Made by a program: the position numbers and the translations under genes. The notes beneath the pieces were generated by a model. It had not been told where the DNA came from and ran no database searches. It was given only the letters and a program-made list of their open reading frames with translations. A stretch of DNA of 64,000 bases. It comes from Norana najaformis (Eukaryota; Annelida; Clitellata; Crassiclitellata; Hormogastridae). The stretch is from the NCBI GenBank assembly GCA_964023275.1, contig OZ029919.1:62001-126000 (forward strand), read 5' to 3'. Shown here piece after piece: positions 31,444 through 44,274 of the stretch (positions are counted from its first letter, which is position 1; each line of letters starts with the position of its first letter).

Positions 31444-34400
31444 ATGCAGAAATTGATTTCGTTGCATTTTATGCTATTTTTTCGTCCCGTTTGGTCGAAT
31501 TCAACTGCAAGTGGCAATAGTTCGGAACTGAACTTGAACTTAATCTTCATGTTGCCATTTACGAATAACGGCTTTCCGCATTCTGGAGGAAGTTCAGCGC
31601 CGGCGATTTTGATCGGGATTCGATATATTAAAAGGAATATCCTGCCTGGTTTTAATTTTGATAACTGGGACGTCTTTGATACCGAGTCCGACAGTCAGAT
31701 AGGCGTTCAAAAACTTACTGACTTGATAAACGACTATAACAAGCAGGAGAGGAAGATCCATGGCATCATTGGGCCTGAAGACAGCGAATTATGCTACACG
31801 GTCGGATTCATAGCAGCCGCCTACAATATATCTCAAGTGGCGTTCGGCTGTGAAGAAAGTATCTTCAGCAATAGGATGATGTTCCCCACCTTTGCTCGAA
31901 CTACTTTTAACGTCGATGAAGTGTTGCCAATTTTAGCAGCGACTTTGATCAAACGTTTGCAACTGAGAACGTTTGCCATTGTATTATCGTCGGAGTCCAG
32001 ACAGAAAAAGAATATGTCGCATGCAGCTGCCTTCAAAATAAGGGAGCAGATGGGCAAAGCTTTCCGTGTAACGGAAATTTCGATTGCACAGTTAGACATT
32101 AGAAATGAAGTTGCTGATCAGAGAACCAAACTCATTAATACTCTAATGCAGACGAAATCAAATTACAAAGGTGAGCTCTCACTCAGTTTTCATATAGTTT
32201 TATCAAGTTTACACTGATGCGTTCAGTACGGTTAATTTAAAAGTTTTTAGTTGAAAAAAAATGTCATTATAGATTATGTATTATTATTTAAAATTTCAGT
32301 CTGAGTTAGAAAAGATCCTTGAAATTTTGAAAAAAGTTTATGGAGTCAATTGAGTAACGACTAGGGCTGGAAAGTCTAATCAGTGTCTGTTGGAATTCCA
32401 GAGTCCTCTGATTATTAATCTGTTATAATAATAATAATAATAATTATTATTATTATTATTTTTATTATCGTATTTATGTGTGTATTCGAACCATTATATA
32501 CAGTATAGTGGGACGTGGTGGTGTAGTGGTATGGTCGGTGCCTCATAACCGGAGGGTTGCAGGTTCGAATCTGCCTCAAGCCACTGTGTAGCAACCTTGG
32601 ACAAGTTGATCACCCACAATTGTCTGTGAGGAAGGCAATGGGAAACCACATCACTCATCTCATCCCCGGGTGGCATAAAGCCAATAGACCTGCCTTCGGG
32701 CAGAAAATTCATCATCATATACAGTATGTAGGCGATGATGACAAGGAAAATGCCTGCAGACACCGACAGAATAAATTTTATTCAAGTTTAACAGCTGATG
32801 AAATTCTTGCACTAAACCTAGTTGTCCAGTTAATCTCATTTTATCCCATTTGGTCTATTTGTTGTTTTGCCAACAAATATAAATAATGCAATGTAATGTG
32901 TAATGTAATGTGTAATGTAATGTAACAAACACTTATATAGCGCTCTTCAAGTACCTCTCAAAAGCACTGATGACACGGCTATCCTACCGATCTAAACAAG
33001 TGCGTTTTCAAGTTAACAGAGAATGAACGTTGAGTTAAACTAAGTGGAAAAGTATGAATGTTTAAAGGGAGACTGTTCCAGAAATAAATATCTATTAATG
33101 TCCAGTCTTGTCCAGAAAGACAAAAATAATTAAAATTATAATAATTAAATTCAACCTAGGTAATATTCAATCGTTCTAGCTTTCTGTACTGTCTTTCCTA
33201 ACTCTCTCTGCCCTAGTCACTACTGACTTTTGCTGAGCTGACTTTTCCCTTAGACTGGTTCCCTAATGTCTACCGATCTGATATGACTTTTGACTGGTTC
33301 CATAAGTTTTACCCAAGATCACTTTAAGCTGGTTCCCAAACAATCTGTTCCTAACATACATGGCTCCTTTTTTAGAACTAAACTGTGTATCTTGCCTCTT
33401 TTCATCAACTGCATTTTGCTTTTAATAAGCGCTTGGAGTCTATGTGTTGGAAAAATTGCAATTAACGGAATTTCAGAAGACTGTTGCATGTTTGTAGTTT
33501 TCTTTATTATCGCTCCTCGGCCAACTGTCACGTATATTCTGCAGGCAGCTGATACGCTGGACATGCTCAGCGGTCAATTTCTTTTTATTGTGCCATTTTA
33601 TTCCGTTGGTAAGTTCCTCAAATGTCTCCTTTAATTCTGAATATTTCATGATTAAGCCAGAGGTCTTTGTGATTAGCTTAAATTCATTTGCTCTGAGGAT
33701 TCTGCTTTGTTTTGAAGAAGTTCAGGTAACACGGTAGTAGTTCTGGTGGTGGTGTTACTTATTGTCATAAATGAGACATAATCTGCTCATCAAGCTGACA
33801 AAGTTTGGACCAAGATTTAAGCAGATGTCTGTTTCTATGTAATCTCGAGTGTTCACAGTTTTAAAATGCAAAGTCGTTGCTGCAAGGTGTGCAGCAACTG
33901 TCTGCAGACTTTGAAATATTTAAAATGTGTCTTAGTCAGCTGAGTGGAAGCAGTTCACTGTAGCACAGTAGGAACAACAGATCAGCAGTCAACATCAAAC
34001 TTCTTGAAAGAATCAGAAATCTGTCTGTGACTAACTGGCATGCAGATAGAGTAGTCACTATATTTTAATGAGTATAGTTTATATGTGCTTTGAACTCCGA
34101 GTTTAATTCAAATTGATTATTGCTGATGCCTTTAATCTATGGATTTAAGTTTAAAGATGGAATCAACGCTAACAAATCAATGGATTTGTTAGTTTTTTAT
34201 TCAGGAACTAATTTTCAGTTGATCTGTGAGTTTGGTTTTGTTTCTGACTGAAGCCGCAAAATGGACTGATTTGAACTTTGAGAATGGATTAATGGTCATC
34301 AATTACAAGATTCCTGATTCTCACGATTATAATACTTTTAAAAAAGAGGTGGCCAAAAGCGGAAAATACTACAACAATAGTCATCTCGAGCCATTTCAAC

Positions 34401-35517
34401 AATTTGCAGTCTCATCATCAACTCAGGTATTGACAGCTCTAAGTAAGTAAAGTAAGTAAGTAAGACATTTGTTAACTTGCCATGTGTCCATTGGTTGAGC
34501 GAGAAATCATAGGTTCTAGGTCAGAATTTCATCCAATTGATTTCTGTGACACTCTTCTGTTTGGTGTTTATGCCATCATCCATGGCTCTGTATGACGAAC
34601 TCTACAGAGCACAGATCTGTTGGAGTCTAAGAGATTATGACATATAGAAGTAGGTTACATGTGATGAGAAGCTGGGTCTTGAATTAATTGATGTCTTCTG
34701 GTGTTTGACTTCTCGGATTATATTGACCTGATATACATCCAGTTATTTCTTGGGATGGACTATGATTTCTGTTCAGTTGCCAACTAGTATTCTGCAAAAG
34801 TGGTGCTATAGAAATCTGTGGATTGTATCAGATCAGATTGGACTAGATCAGATTGTTAGTGTCAAATGAATGTCAGCTGAAAAAATTGGTAAATAAGGGC
34901 AAGTGACAGTGGTTTCTGTACCTGTTTGTTTGGCAACCCTAATTGGTTTCCACAGTTGGTTGTATTGTTCTGCGCTGTGTCTTGGCAGGTTTCACACAGT
35001 GCCGGTTTGCTGTACGATGCACTCATATTGTGGGCATTGGGCTTCAACAAATCCCTCGATGGCAAAGTCAAGATTAAGGATGGAAAAGCTGTTTCTGATG
35101 AAATCATGCAAATGAAGTTTAAAGGTGAATTATTCATAGGATTAATTACTGAACTTCTCGGGTTGTTTGACAGTCACGATTATTCGGTTTAATTAAATTA
35201 GTTAATTTAATGAAAATTTAAATTGTGTTTATTCTGAGCATTATGTGAACAGGTGGCGCTTCAGTGAGCTTGACTGGACCTGATTCAGTGTTTAAGCATG
35301 TTTTGTGTTGAAGGCATCACAGGAGAGGTGGCCCTGACGTCAGGCGGCCAGCGACTCATGAACTTGGTGATCAGCGTCATACAGAATGGAAGCTTTGTGA
35401 CCGTTGCTGAGTATCATACAGAAGAGGAAAGTTTGGAAATCTTTGACAAAGCTCTTGCGAAGATTGTTTGGCCAGGAGGAAGCAAAACCATGCCAGGAGC
35501 GGGACTTGGCATTGGAG
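31444..35517 (+). CDS. Cyclase 1 ectodomain exons 1-5
   Basis: Exon 1 alone encodes 242 residues. It has a hydrophobic start [18 protein letters not shown] and periplasmic-binding-protein-like ANF-receptor motifs: [35 protein letters not shown] and [19 protein letters not shown]. Exon 4 carries [20 protein letters not shown] and exon 5 ends with SKTMPGAG before the membrane. These match the family block order. Two NxT/NxS sites lie near the N-terminus and one in AAYNIS. Confidence 0.88.
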
Positions 35518-36148
35518 GTTAGACCACAGACGGCTCTTAGCTATCTTAGCTCGCCCGTTTAGTGCTTTTGAAAACTTCACAGAGGATGCTGTGTAAATGA
35601 AAACATCAGCTTACTACAATTCCAAAGTTACACACAAGACCATCAGTTGGATGGTGGACTGTTTTGGTGCATCATACCGCAGTCTCTAATTGTCCAGGCA
35701 CAATTAGAGACTGTGGTATGACGCACCAAAACAGTCCACCATCCAACTGATGGTCTTGTGTGTAGCTTTGGAATTGTAGTAAGCTGATGTTTTGTGCATT
35801 GTGTAGAGTCTGTTTTTGTCTGTGCAAATTCGTGCCTGATATCATTTTGTGCTGATGAGGATTATTCTGCTTCAAGAGTCGTTGTTTGTCCCATGCTGTA
35901 AAATCGTGTCTAATGAGTGACAGAAAAAGCATCTGGATTGGTCCAGGGTTACTATTCCTATGCCATACGAGAAGAGGCAGATGTTAAAGCTGTTGGCTGA
36001 GACTATCGCACGTCATGGCAGAGAGTGGAAGAGTGGCATTATGTTATGCATTTTCCTAAGAGGCTGATAAGAGGAGGAGCTGCAGAAATTTTGTACTAGT
36101 GTAGAAGTAAAACGTGTGCCATTCTGCTGCATTATGTTGCTCTTTGTT

Positions 36149-36185
<37 letters not shown>

Positions 36186-39100
36186 TTGTATGTGTGTGCC
36201 TGTCACAATGCATGTCTTAATGCGTGAGTGTGTATTTGGATAGATTCTAAAGACAAACAAGGAGAAATTCATTGTCTTATTTTTCTAGATGATGGAGAAG
36301 ATAATATTTATGGAATTGTGGTTGGATGTGCATTTGTGGCCTTTCTCAGTCTGGTCATTATGTTCATCATCATCTTCCGGTAAGAAGCAGTCGATGGAAA
36401 GGCCTGGGCGGCCAAGTGCTTGGGAGCAAAGATTGAAGCCTGTTTGGCAGTGAGGGATTTGTTCAGATTTTATGAAGAATTCTATGTGGCTTATGTGGCC
36501 TAGTCAACTGATGACCCCGCCAGGAAGATGCTGGTCCTTGGTGCTTCCGGTGCTGCTAACAGCAACAAAGGCCTCTGATCCACTTGGGGAATACGATGAT
36601 TATTATCAAAATTTTTATACAGCATTACTCAGTAACAATGCAGAATTTAATCGGACTGCTGGAAAAGCAGTTCCTTTCCAGATCAGGCAATTACTGGACA
36701 TCAATATTAAACATCAACTGTCTGACCCATCCTACCAACTCACAAACTCTGCAACTCTCTTATTCCTGGGCTAGTCTATCATTCAGGCTGAAAACGTTCC
36801 TGGTCAGCATATCCTATCCTGATTGCAAGTGTTCTGCTTGAATTCTCTAAACATATCCCCTGATGGATGGATGTCTACCTACCTGACCCTTGAATCTCGA
36901 TCTGAAACCAAACCAGCTGTCAATGACTTTACTTGCATGCCTGTCGATTTTGCTTTTGACTGAGTGCATGTGATTCAGCTGGTTCCCATGACTTGGCTTT
37001 CTTGGGTGCTGAAGAAATTTTGAGGTTACAATTATGAGGTGCTGCAGAGACATTGATGTTGGTGATTTGAAATGTTTGTCATCTGATGTAACTGTTCAAA
37101 GAGAGTCTTATCATTTGCGTTTGGATGTTGTTTGTGAACTACAGGAGGATGAAGTTTGAGATGGAGATGCAGGCAGTTAGCCATCTGTACATTAAGTGGT
37201 CGGAAATCAATGTCTACCTCCATTCAAGAAAAATAAGGCAGGTCAGTCTAGATGTGTCTTTAGAGCTAATTCCTACTTCTTTCTTTCTATTCTTCCTTGT
37301 GTGAGATGTTTAGCAGCAATCATTTACATCCTCATTTAATTATTTTGTGCAGATTAAATAATTAGGGCCAGATTAAATTATTTAGGTCTCAATTAAATTA
37401 TTTAGGGCTAGATTCAATAATTTCAGACCAGATTAAATCCAGTAGGGCCTAAATAAATTGTTTAAGCAAGAAAAACTTACTTAGGGCAGGCCAAACCATT
37501 TAGGGCTATATTAATTTATTTAGGGCCAGATTAAATAGATTAAATAATTTAAGACCAGATTAAATTATGTAGGGCTAGAATAAAGCATTTAGGGCTAGAT
37601 TAAATCACTGAGAGTCTACTGAAGCTAATTAGGGTCTGACTAACTCCGTTATTGTCAGGTAAAATCATTTGGTGATTCTTCAGTTTGTTTGGTCTGTTGT
37701 CATTAACCAGGAGAACATCAACCAAAGTTCCATGCCTTCCGGGTCTACAGCAGCAGCGAAGGAAGACACGAGATCCTTTGAGACGTTTGTTGTCAATGAA
37801 TTGACTGATGTCGGCTATTACCAGGTTATAAGACACTCCACATTCAGTTATAGCATCACTATAGATCATGGCAGACACGATGATTGGATGGATGGAGAGA
37901 CGGACAGACGGATGGACGGATGGATGGATGGATGGATGGTTGGAGCAAGAGAGGGAAGGAGAGGAAAGGAAGAAGAGAGGGAGGATTGTAGGAAGCAATG
38001 GATTGGATGGATGGACAGACGGATAACTTTGTTTGGTCGTGTATATCAGTTGATCTTATGTTGTTTTACTTAGGAGAAGAAGATCGTTATGAAGCTGATG
38101 AAGAAACAAAAGGTGGATGTGAAGGACAGGAAAATGCTCAAAGAGTTTGTTGAAGTAAGTGCTGTCTGGAATCTTTCCTACTGTTTGGCATTTTTTTTGT
38201 TAATTGGTAGGATCAAACAAGTCCTGAATGACTGCCTTCATAATCAGTTGTTATTTCCTTTATGAATAGAGTCATCAATATTTCTTTAATTTTGCTGTGC
38301 ACGGATGAATAAAGCAGTCGAGAGTATTTGTGTACTTTATTTAGCTTTGTGTGAAGATGTTTTTTGTGTGGATTTGCTGTAGATCAAGAAGCTTCATCAT
38401 GACAACCTCAACACATTCATTGGTATCTGCATTGAGTCACCAAACGTCTGCATCTGTATGGCTTACTGCTCCAAGGGCAGTCTCTGGGACGTCATCTCCA
38501 ACCACACCATACCTATGACCTGGGACTTTCGCATGGCAATTGCCATCGACATTGCCAAGGTGCATTCATTTGCCACACTCGTCTCTCTGTCTGTCTCTCT
38601 GTCTGTCTCTCTGTCTGTTGCTCTGTCTGTCTCTCTGTCTATCTCTATGTTTGTCTCTCTCTCTCTTTCTCACTCTTTACTTAATAACAGTTAGTAACTA
38701 CTGGTGTGCCGGAATCTAATGCACAAGACATCAACTTATGGTGCAATAAAAAGCCAAGCCGCAATAGGTCAATATCAGGTAGTTACTGTTAAATTTAGTA
38801 GTAAGTCATGATCGGGGTCTCAGTTACTCGTTCTGATATAATGGTCAATGAAACTGAATGAAAAGTCTCTACTGAGGAGCCGAGGCTATTATCAGGTTGT
38901 TATAGAAGCACTGGACAGATACGAAAGCGTTTAAAGGCATCATTTTGCTGCTGTTTGCATTTGACAAGTAAGACGTTGCTGCTGTGTTGACTGATCAGGG
39001 AATGGAGTACTTGCATTCGTCAGCGACTGGCTCACACGGTCACCTGACGAGCACCAACTGCGTGATTGACGGCCGATGGGCCTGTAAGATAACAGACTAT

Positions 39101-42100
39101 GGAATGAGTTACTTCAGGCGAGGATACCTGCTGTCACATTTATCTGCAGTGGAAACAGATGAAGATGATCAGAGTAACTGCATAAAATTCATCGGCTAAC
39201 AGATGTTACTGTCAACAAACATTTTGCTTGGGCTCTATCCTCTTTTAATCATTATCGCTGTCATTTAGTTACTATCGCTATCTTTTGTTACTGTCGTTGT
39301 CTTTTAGTTAGGGGTTGCAGATCAGTTTATTGCAGATGAACTGGTATGATAAATGTAAATGTAAATGTACACGGTTTTCTATAGCGACCCTATGGCCTCG
39401 ATGCTGCTCATTTTTCAGTGAATTGATCGGGTGAGATCCTTCACCACCGTTGCTCATTTGAATGGGCGTCACGCCATTTAAGGTATGATGTTAGTTTGGC
39501 ATCAAAGAGGACACAAAGGAAATAGTAGTGGGGCTGATGATGACTTGTCTAGTGCTTATAAGAACCTCCTAAATGCTAGGTATCTAGTCAGACCAGCAAA
39601 GCATCACCTAACCTTCGGCGTTGTCAACAGTTCAGTCCTTGAATCAAGGACTATTTGGCCAATGTAAAAATAGATTTGGGAAAAAATCCCCATCCTTTAC
39701 TGTTCTTGTTTAGCCTTCACCACTAACCTGCATATGCGTGTGTATGCATGTATCTTGAAGTAGTATATTTTGTAGTGTATGTAGTAGTATGGTGTTGGAG
39801 TAGTGTCTTTGTTGTTGTCTGTTGTAGCATATCTGTGGACAGCACCTGAGCTCCTGCGTCTGTCTGTCTTCAAGCGACCGTTGAATGGTACACGAAATGC
39901 AGACGTCTATTCCTATGGCATCATTATCCAGGAGATCTGCTACCAGCAGAAGCCGTTTGGATTCTGCTTCTACACGCTAGGACCATCTGGTCAGTCGTTT
40001 CTTCATCCTCTGCCCCTTGTCTCGGCTGGTAACGGTTCACGATTTTTTTAATTAACTTAGAAAAGATCATGACAAACTTAAAAAGATTCCAACACTCATG
40101 TGCAAATCCTGCAGCTGATCAAACTGCATGATTCTTTTCAGGGCTTCTTTCGAGCCGCTGCGTTTGTTTGCTTTTTTCAACGAAATTACACAAGGCGCTG
40201 GATTTTTGTGTAGGAATTTTAAACGAAGTGATGGCGCATCAGAATCCACCATTTCGTCCTATGGAACCAGACGACAAAGCGGAGATGACTGGAGACACGG
40301 GCAAATTCTCTCCAAAGTGGATGGCTCTGATGGAGAACTGCTGGAGCGAGGACCCGAGACAGAGACCACCGTTCTCACTTATACTCAAGCTGCTGTTTGA
40401 TATCCATGGAAGAAGGTCAGCTGCACTAGAGCAGAATATCCTTCCTGCCAAGAGGCGCATGGCTATCCTAACAATAACTAAGATTGCTGGAATAATATAC
40501 TAACAGGTCGTTTAGTAATGTGGTCATTCCTTCTTTCTTCCTCTAGTTATGAACCGTCCTCCCTAATGGTCAAATTGAATTCATTCTGTTAACACTGTTG
40601 AACTGTTGGGCCAAACTAATGAATTGGCTGCACCATGAACATTTAGCAATCCCTAGCAGGTGATTAGCAGATGATTACCACTAGCTGAAGCTGAGCCAGA
40701 AGGCTATAATTAGCAATTATATCCATGCAGTCCAAGGGAGGAAGCTTGACCTTAAGACTCTCTGTCATTCCTATGAAATTCTGTACACTTGAGTGCAATG
40801 TCGTTGATTCAGGAGAATTGTATGTAGACATCTTTGGGATTACGGATTTTGCAAGAACGTTGGTGATCGTATCAGAACTTGAAAGAGTAACTTGATTTGA
40901 TGTATATGAATTTATTTAATGAGTGAATGAACGAATGAGCAGTTGAATGAATGAATGAAGGTAGTGAAGAACCAACTGAGAGCGAGGGAGGGGAAGATAG
41001 AGAGGGAGAGGGAAGGCTAACTGTCCTAACTAAGCCGAAGCTCTGACTTGCCTGATTCTCTTAGGCCAATACATGCTGTTGACAACATGGTGAAGATGCT
41101 CGAGTCGTATACGACAAGACTAGAGAACATCGTCTATGAACGAAATCAACTGGTTGTCGATGAAAAGATAAAGGCTGACTCTCTTCTCTACAGCATTCTG
41201 CCCAAGTAGGAACGCTTATGCTGCCTAATAATCAGAATTTCAGTCACTGTTAGCACTGCTTTCAACACCAGCTTCTAAAATGATGGATTCTTTTAGTTGT
41301 GCATCGGTCTGGAGATTCTAGTTATGCCACTGAATAAGAGGAATTTTCTCTAAAATAGCTAAGAGGCAGTTGTAGTGGTGATTTTTATTGTGAAGCATAA
41401 TATTTGTCTAACTTAAGACATATGTGGAAGATTTCTATGATTTGTCTGTAGGTTCGTCGCTGAGCAGTTGAAAGAAGGCAAGAAAGTTCTTCCAGAGCAC
41501 TTTGAAGCTGTTACGATTTTTCTTTCGGACATAGTTGGGTTTACGGCTTTGGCAGCAGCCAGCACTCCTATTGAGGTAGACAGAGATGTCTTGGAATAAA
41601 CGAATGTTTAGGAGAAAGGCGAGGATGACGATGACAGTGGTCTTGCGGCTTTCCCTCTAGGTCATTTGGAATAGAACAAGTTTCTTGGTGTGTGTGTGTG
41701 TGTGTGTGTCTGGACATCTATGCAGCTCCAGGGAATCTCTGAAAACCTTTGAAATGGCTATCCATCAGACAAAGAAGACTGGAGTTAATATAATCAGGAG
41801 CTGTAAATGTGTGTGTGTGTGTGTGTGTTTGTGTTGCTTGTGCATCTGTTGTAATGGAGAATTTTATGAATTGCCTTTTAAGAATCTCGTCTATGTTTGC
41901 TGATAATTGAATTAGTGCACGAAGTATCAACCAGTCAAAACAGTCTCCACTGTAGTATCTCATTTATGAATAGTATGATGATCTGGTGATTGGTAGGTGG
42001 TCAACTTTCTTGGAATGCTCTACAATAGCTTCGACGAAATCATTGACAAGAATGATGTCTACAAGGTTTGTTTGTTTACTTCTGGTTGTCTGCAGTTTGA

Positions 42101-44243
42101 TCTGTTGCATGTGTTTCTTTTGTGTTCAACTCCTGGAACCGAACGCTTCCTGTCGATTTTGTTTTGACTAAGCGCCTGTGAATAAGCTGGTTCCTGCAAT
42201 TTAGCTCTTTTAGGCTGCTGTAGAAATCTCGAGCTTATGATTACGAATGTTTAGAATGGAGTAATGGATTCTCTCGCCCACATTTCTATGGTTGAGCAGT
42301 GCGCCTGCATTTGGATGAAGTCTGAAATGGTTTCTTCTTCTTGATCTTAGTCTTTTGGTGCCTTTGGCGCTGCCCCACTTGAAAAATAAAACCCCATTTT
42401 GTCTTGAGCTCAGTGAGAGTAGATAAGATTAGAAATAGGACGCTCGTAAATTCTCTATGTTTTAACAGTAGAAGACTAGAGCATGGCCGTCTTATGTTAA
42501 TACAACACTCGGTCGTAATAAAATATGTTTCCAGTTGCTCCAGACTGATAATTATAAGCGTCTCTTCGGTCCTGTGTGCCGACTGAAAGGCTTTGACAGA
42601 GCCTTCTCCCTCTCTTTTGGACCTCTTCTTGGTTTTAGCTAAGTGCATCCTTGGTGTGCACAAATACCTAATGAATGATTCCCTCCTGGTCGGTGCTAAT
42701 GGACCAGAAATGTAGGCCGTCGCTGGCAAGCTGATCATGATTAGATGACATAGATTTTGACTGAATTATTTTAATTGTGAAGGCATAGAGTGATGTCTGA
42801 TGAACAGGTGGAGACGATTGGCGATGCGTACGTTGTGGCAAGTGGCCTTCCAGTGCGCAATGGCAATGCGCATGTTGTCCAGATAGGAATGTTTTCCCTG
42901 GACATCCTCAGCTTTGTGCTTGGCTTCCAGATTCCACACATGCCGCGCAGAGCTCTGGAGATCCGTATCGGGCTACACACTGGTGCGTAACTGTGTCTGT
43001 CTGTGTGCCTGTCTGTCTGTCTGTCTGTTGCTCACTTTGCCACACCGTCTCTCCTCCCTGTGATTATTATATTTTCCAATTTTCCAACAAAAGACTTGAA
43101 ATTATACGATTGGCAGCATCTGCTGTCATTGGCCGAGTTCTGTTGTCTGTCTTATTCAGGTCCTGTGCTGGCTGGGGTTGTCGGATTGAAGATGCCTCGC
43201 TATTGTCTATTCGGAACAACAGTCGACACAGCCAACTACATGCAAGTCACTGCTCCGGGTAAAGATTCACCAGTTCTGTACTACTCCAGTCTCCTTTAAC
43301 AGATGCTTGGCACTTCTTTGACAATTTGAAGCAGTAAACAATACAGTGCAATGCTATACAATCAATTCTGATGCCTAGAAATCAGGAGAACGACCCGCCT
43401 ATGCACATGTTGGTTGGAAGTGAGTCTCATTTAGCCAGGATCAGCGGTTGGCTGACAATCAGGTGGAAACGTCAGCTGTGTACATTTGGCTGCTGATTGC
43501 CTACTTTGGCAAAACTAAAACTATAAGGAATATGTCTGTGGTCAGTGATGATACTCTGTGTTGCTTATGAACCATGATAAATTGCTGGATTAACTTGAAA
43601 TGTGAATTTTGATTAAGATGAGCTGCCGGACTATTTATTAAGACTGGGTTTATTATCTGATGACAGTGAATTCCATTCATGCCAGTGACACAACAGGAAC
43701 ACTTCTTCTCGAACATGGAAGCTTCATTCTGGCAGAATACATAAAAATGGATTATGAGGTAAAAACAATGGAGATAACGATAATTACAATTCTTAATGAC
43801 TTTAATATTAGAATTGTAATTAATTGTGTAAACTATTTACAACAGAATGTCATTAATTGAAAACAATCAGTCAGTGCATAATCAATTGTCTTGCATGAAA
43901 TTTGAGAGTTGTAGCTTGTACTTTTGAAGCTGTGTGTGAGTGGTAAGTGACAGGTTACCTCCTAGGAATCAGAGGAGAGACTCAGCCAGCCAGTAGAATC
44001 AGTACAGAGGCCTTCATCTTCTTGTTGTTCAGGGCATCTTATGTATCTTTCTGCTTGGAATAGTGTCCGTGAAAATGACGTCTACTAGTTCTGGCTGGAG
44101 GACATCATTAGACAGACTCACGGCATGCCTTCTCACAAGTCCTTTCGCTGTATAATTCCACTTTTAAGTTTATCGTGTATGTTATAGATCTCTATTTTAT
44201 TGTATTAATATTGTTAAACTGGCTAAGAAAGTCGGTACCATAT

Positions 44244-44274
<31 letters not shown>

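Noticed and set aside
32506-32580. Functional tRNA-Met gene
   Set aside because: A and B boxes are present but acceptor-stem pairing is poor and a SINE body follows.
36013-36213. His/Thr-rich minus-strand frame
   Set aside because: Translation of a (TG)n tract.
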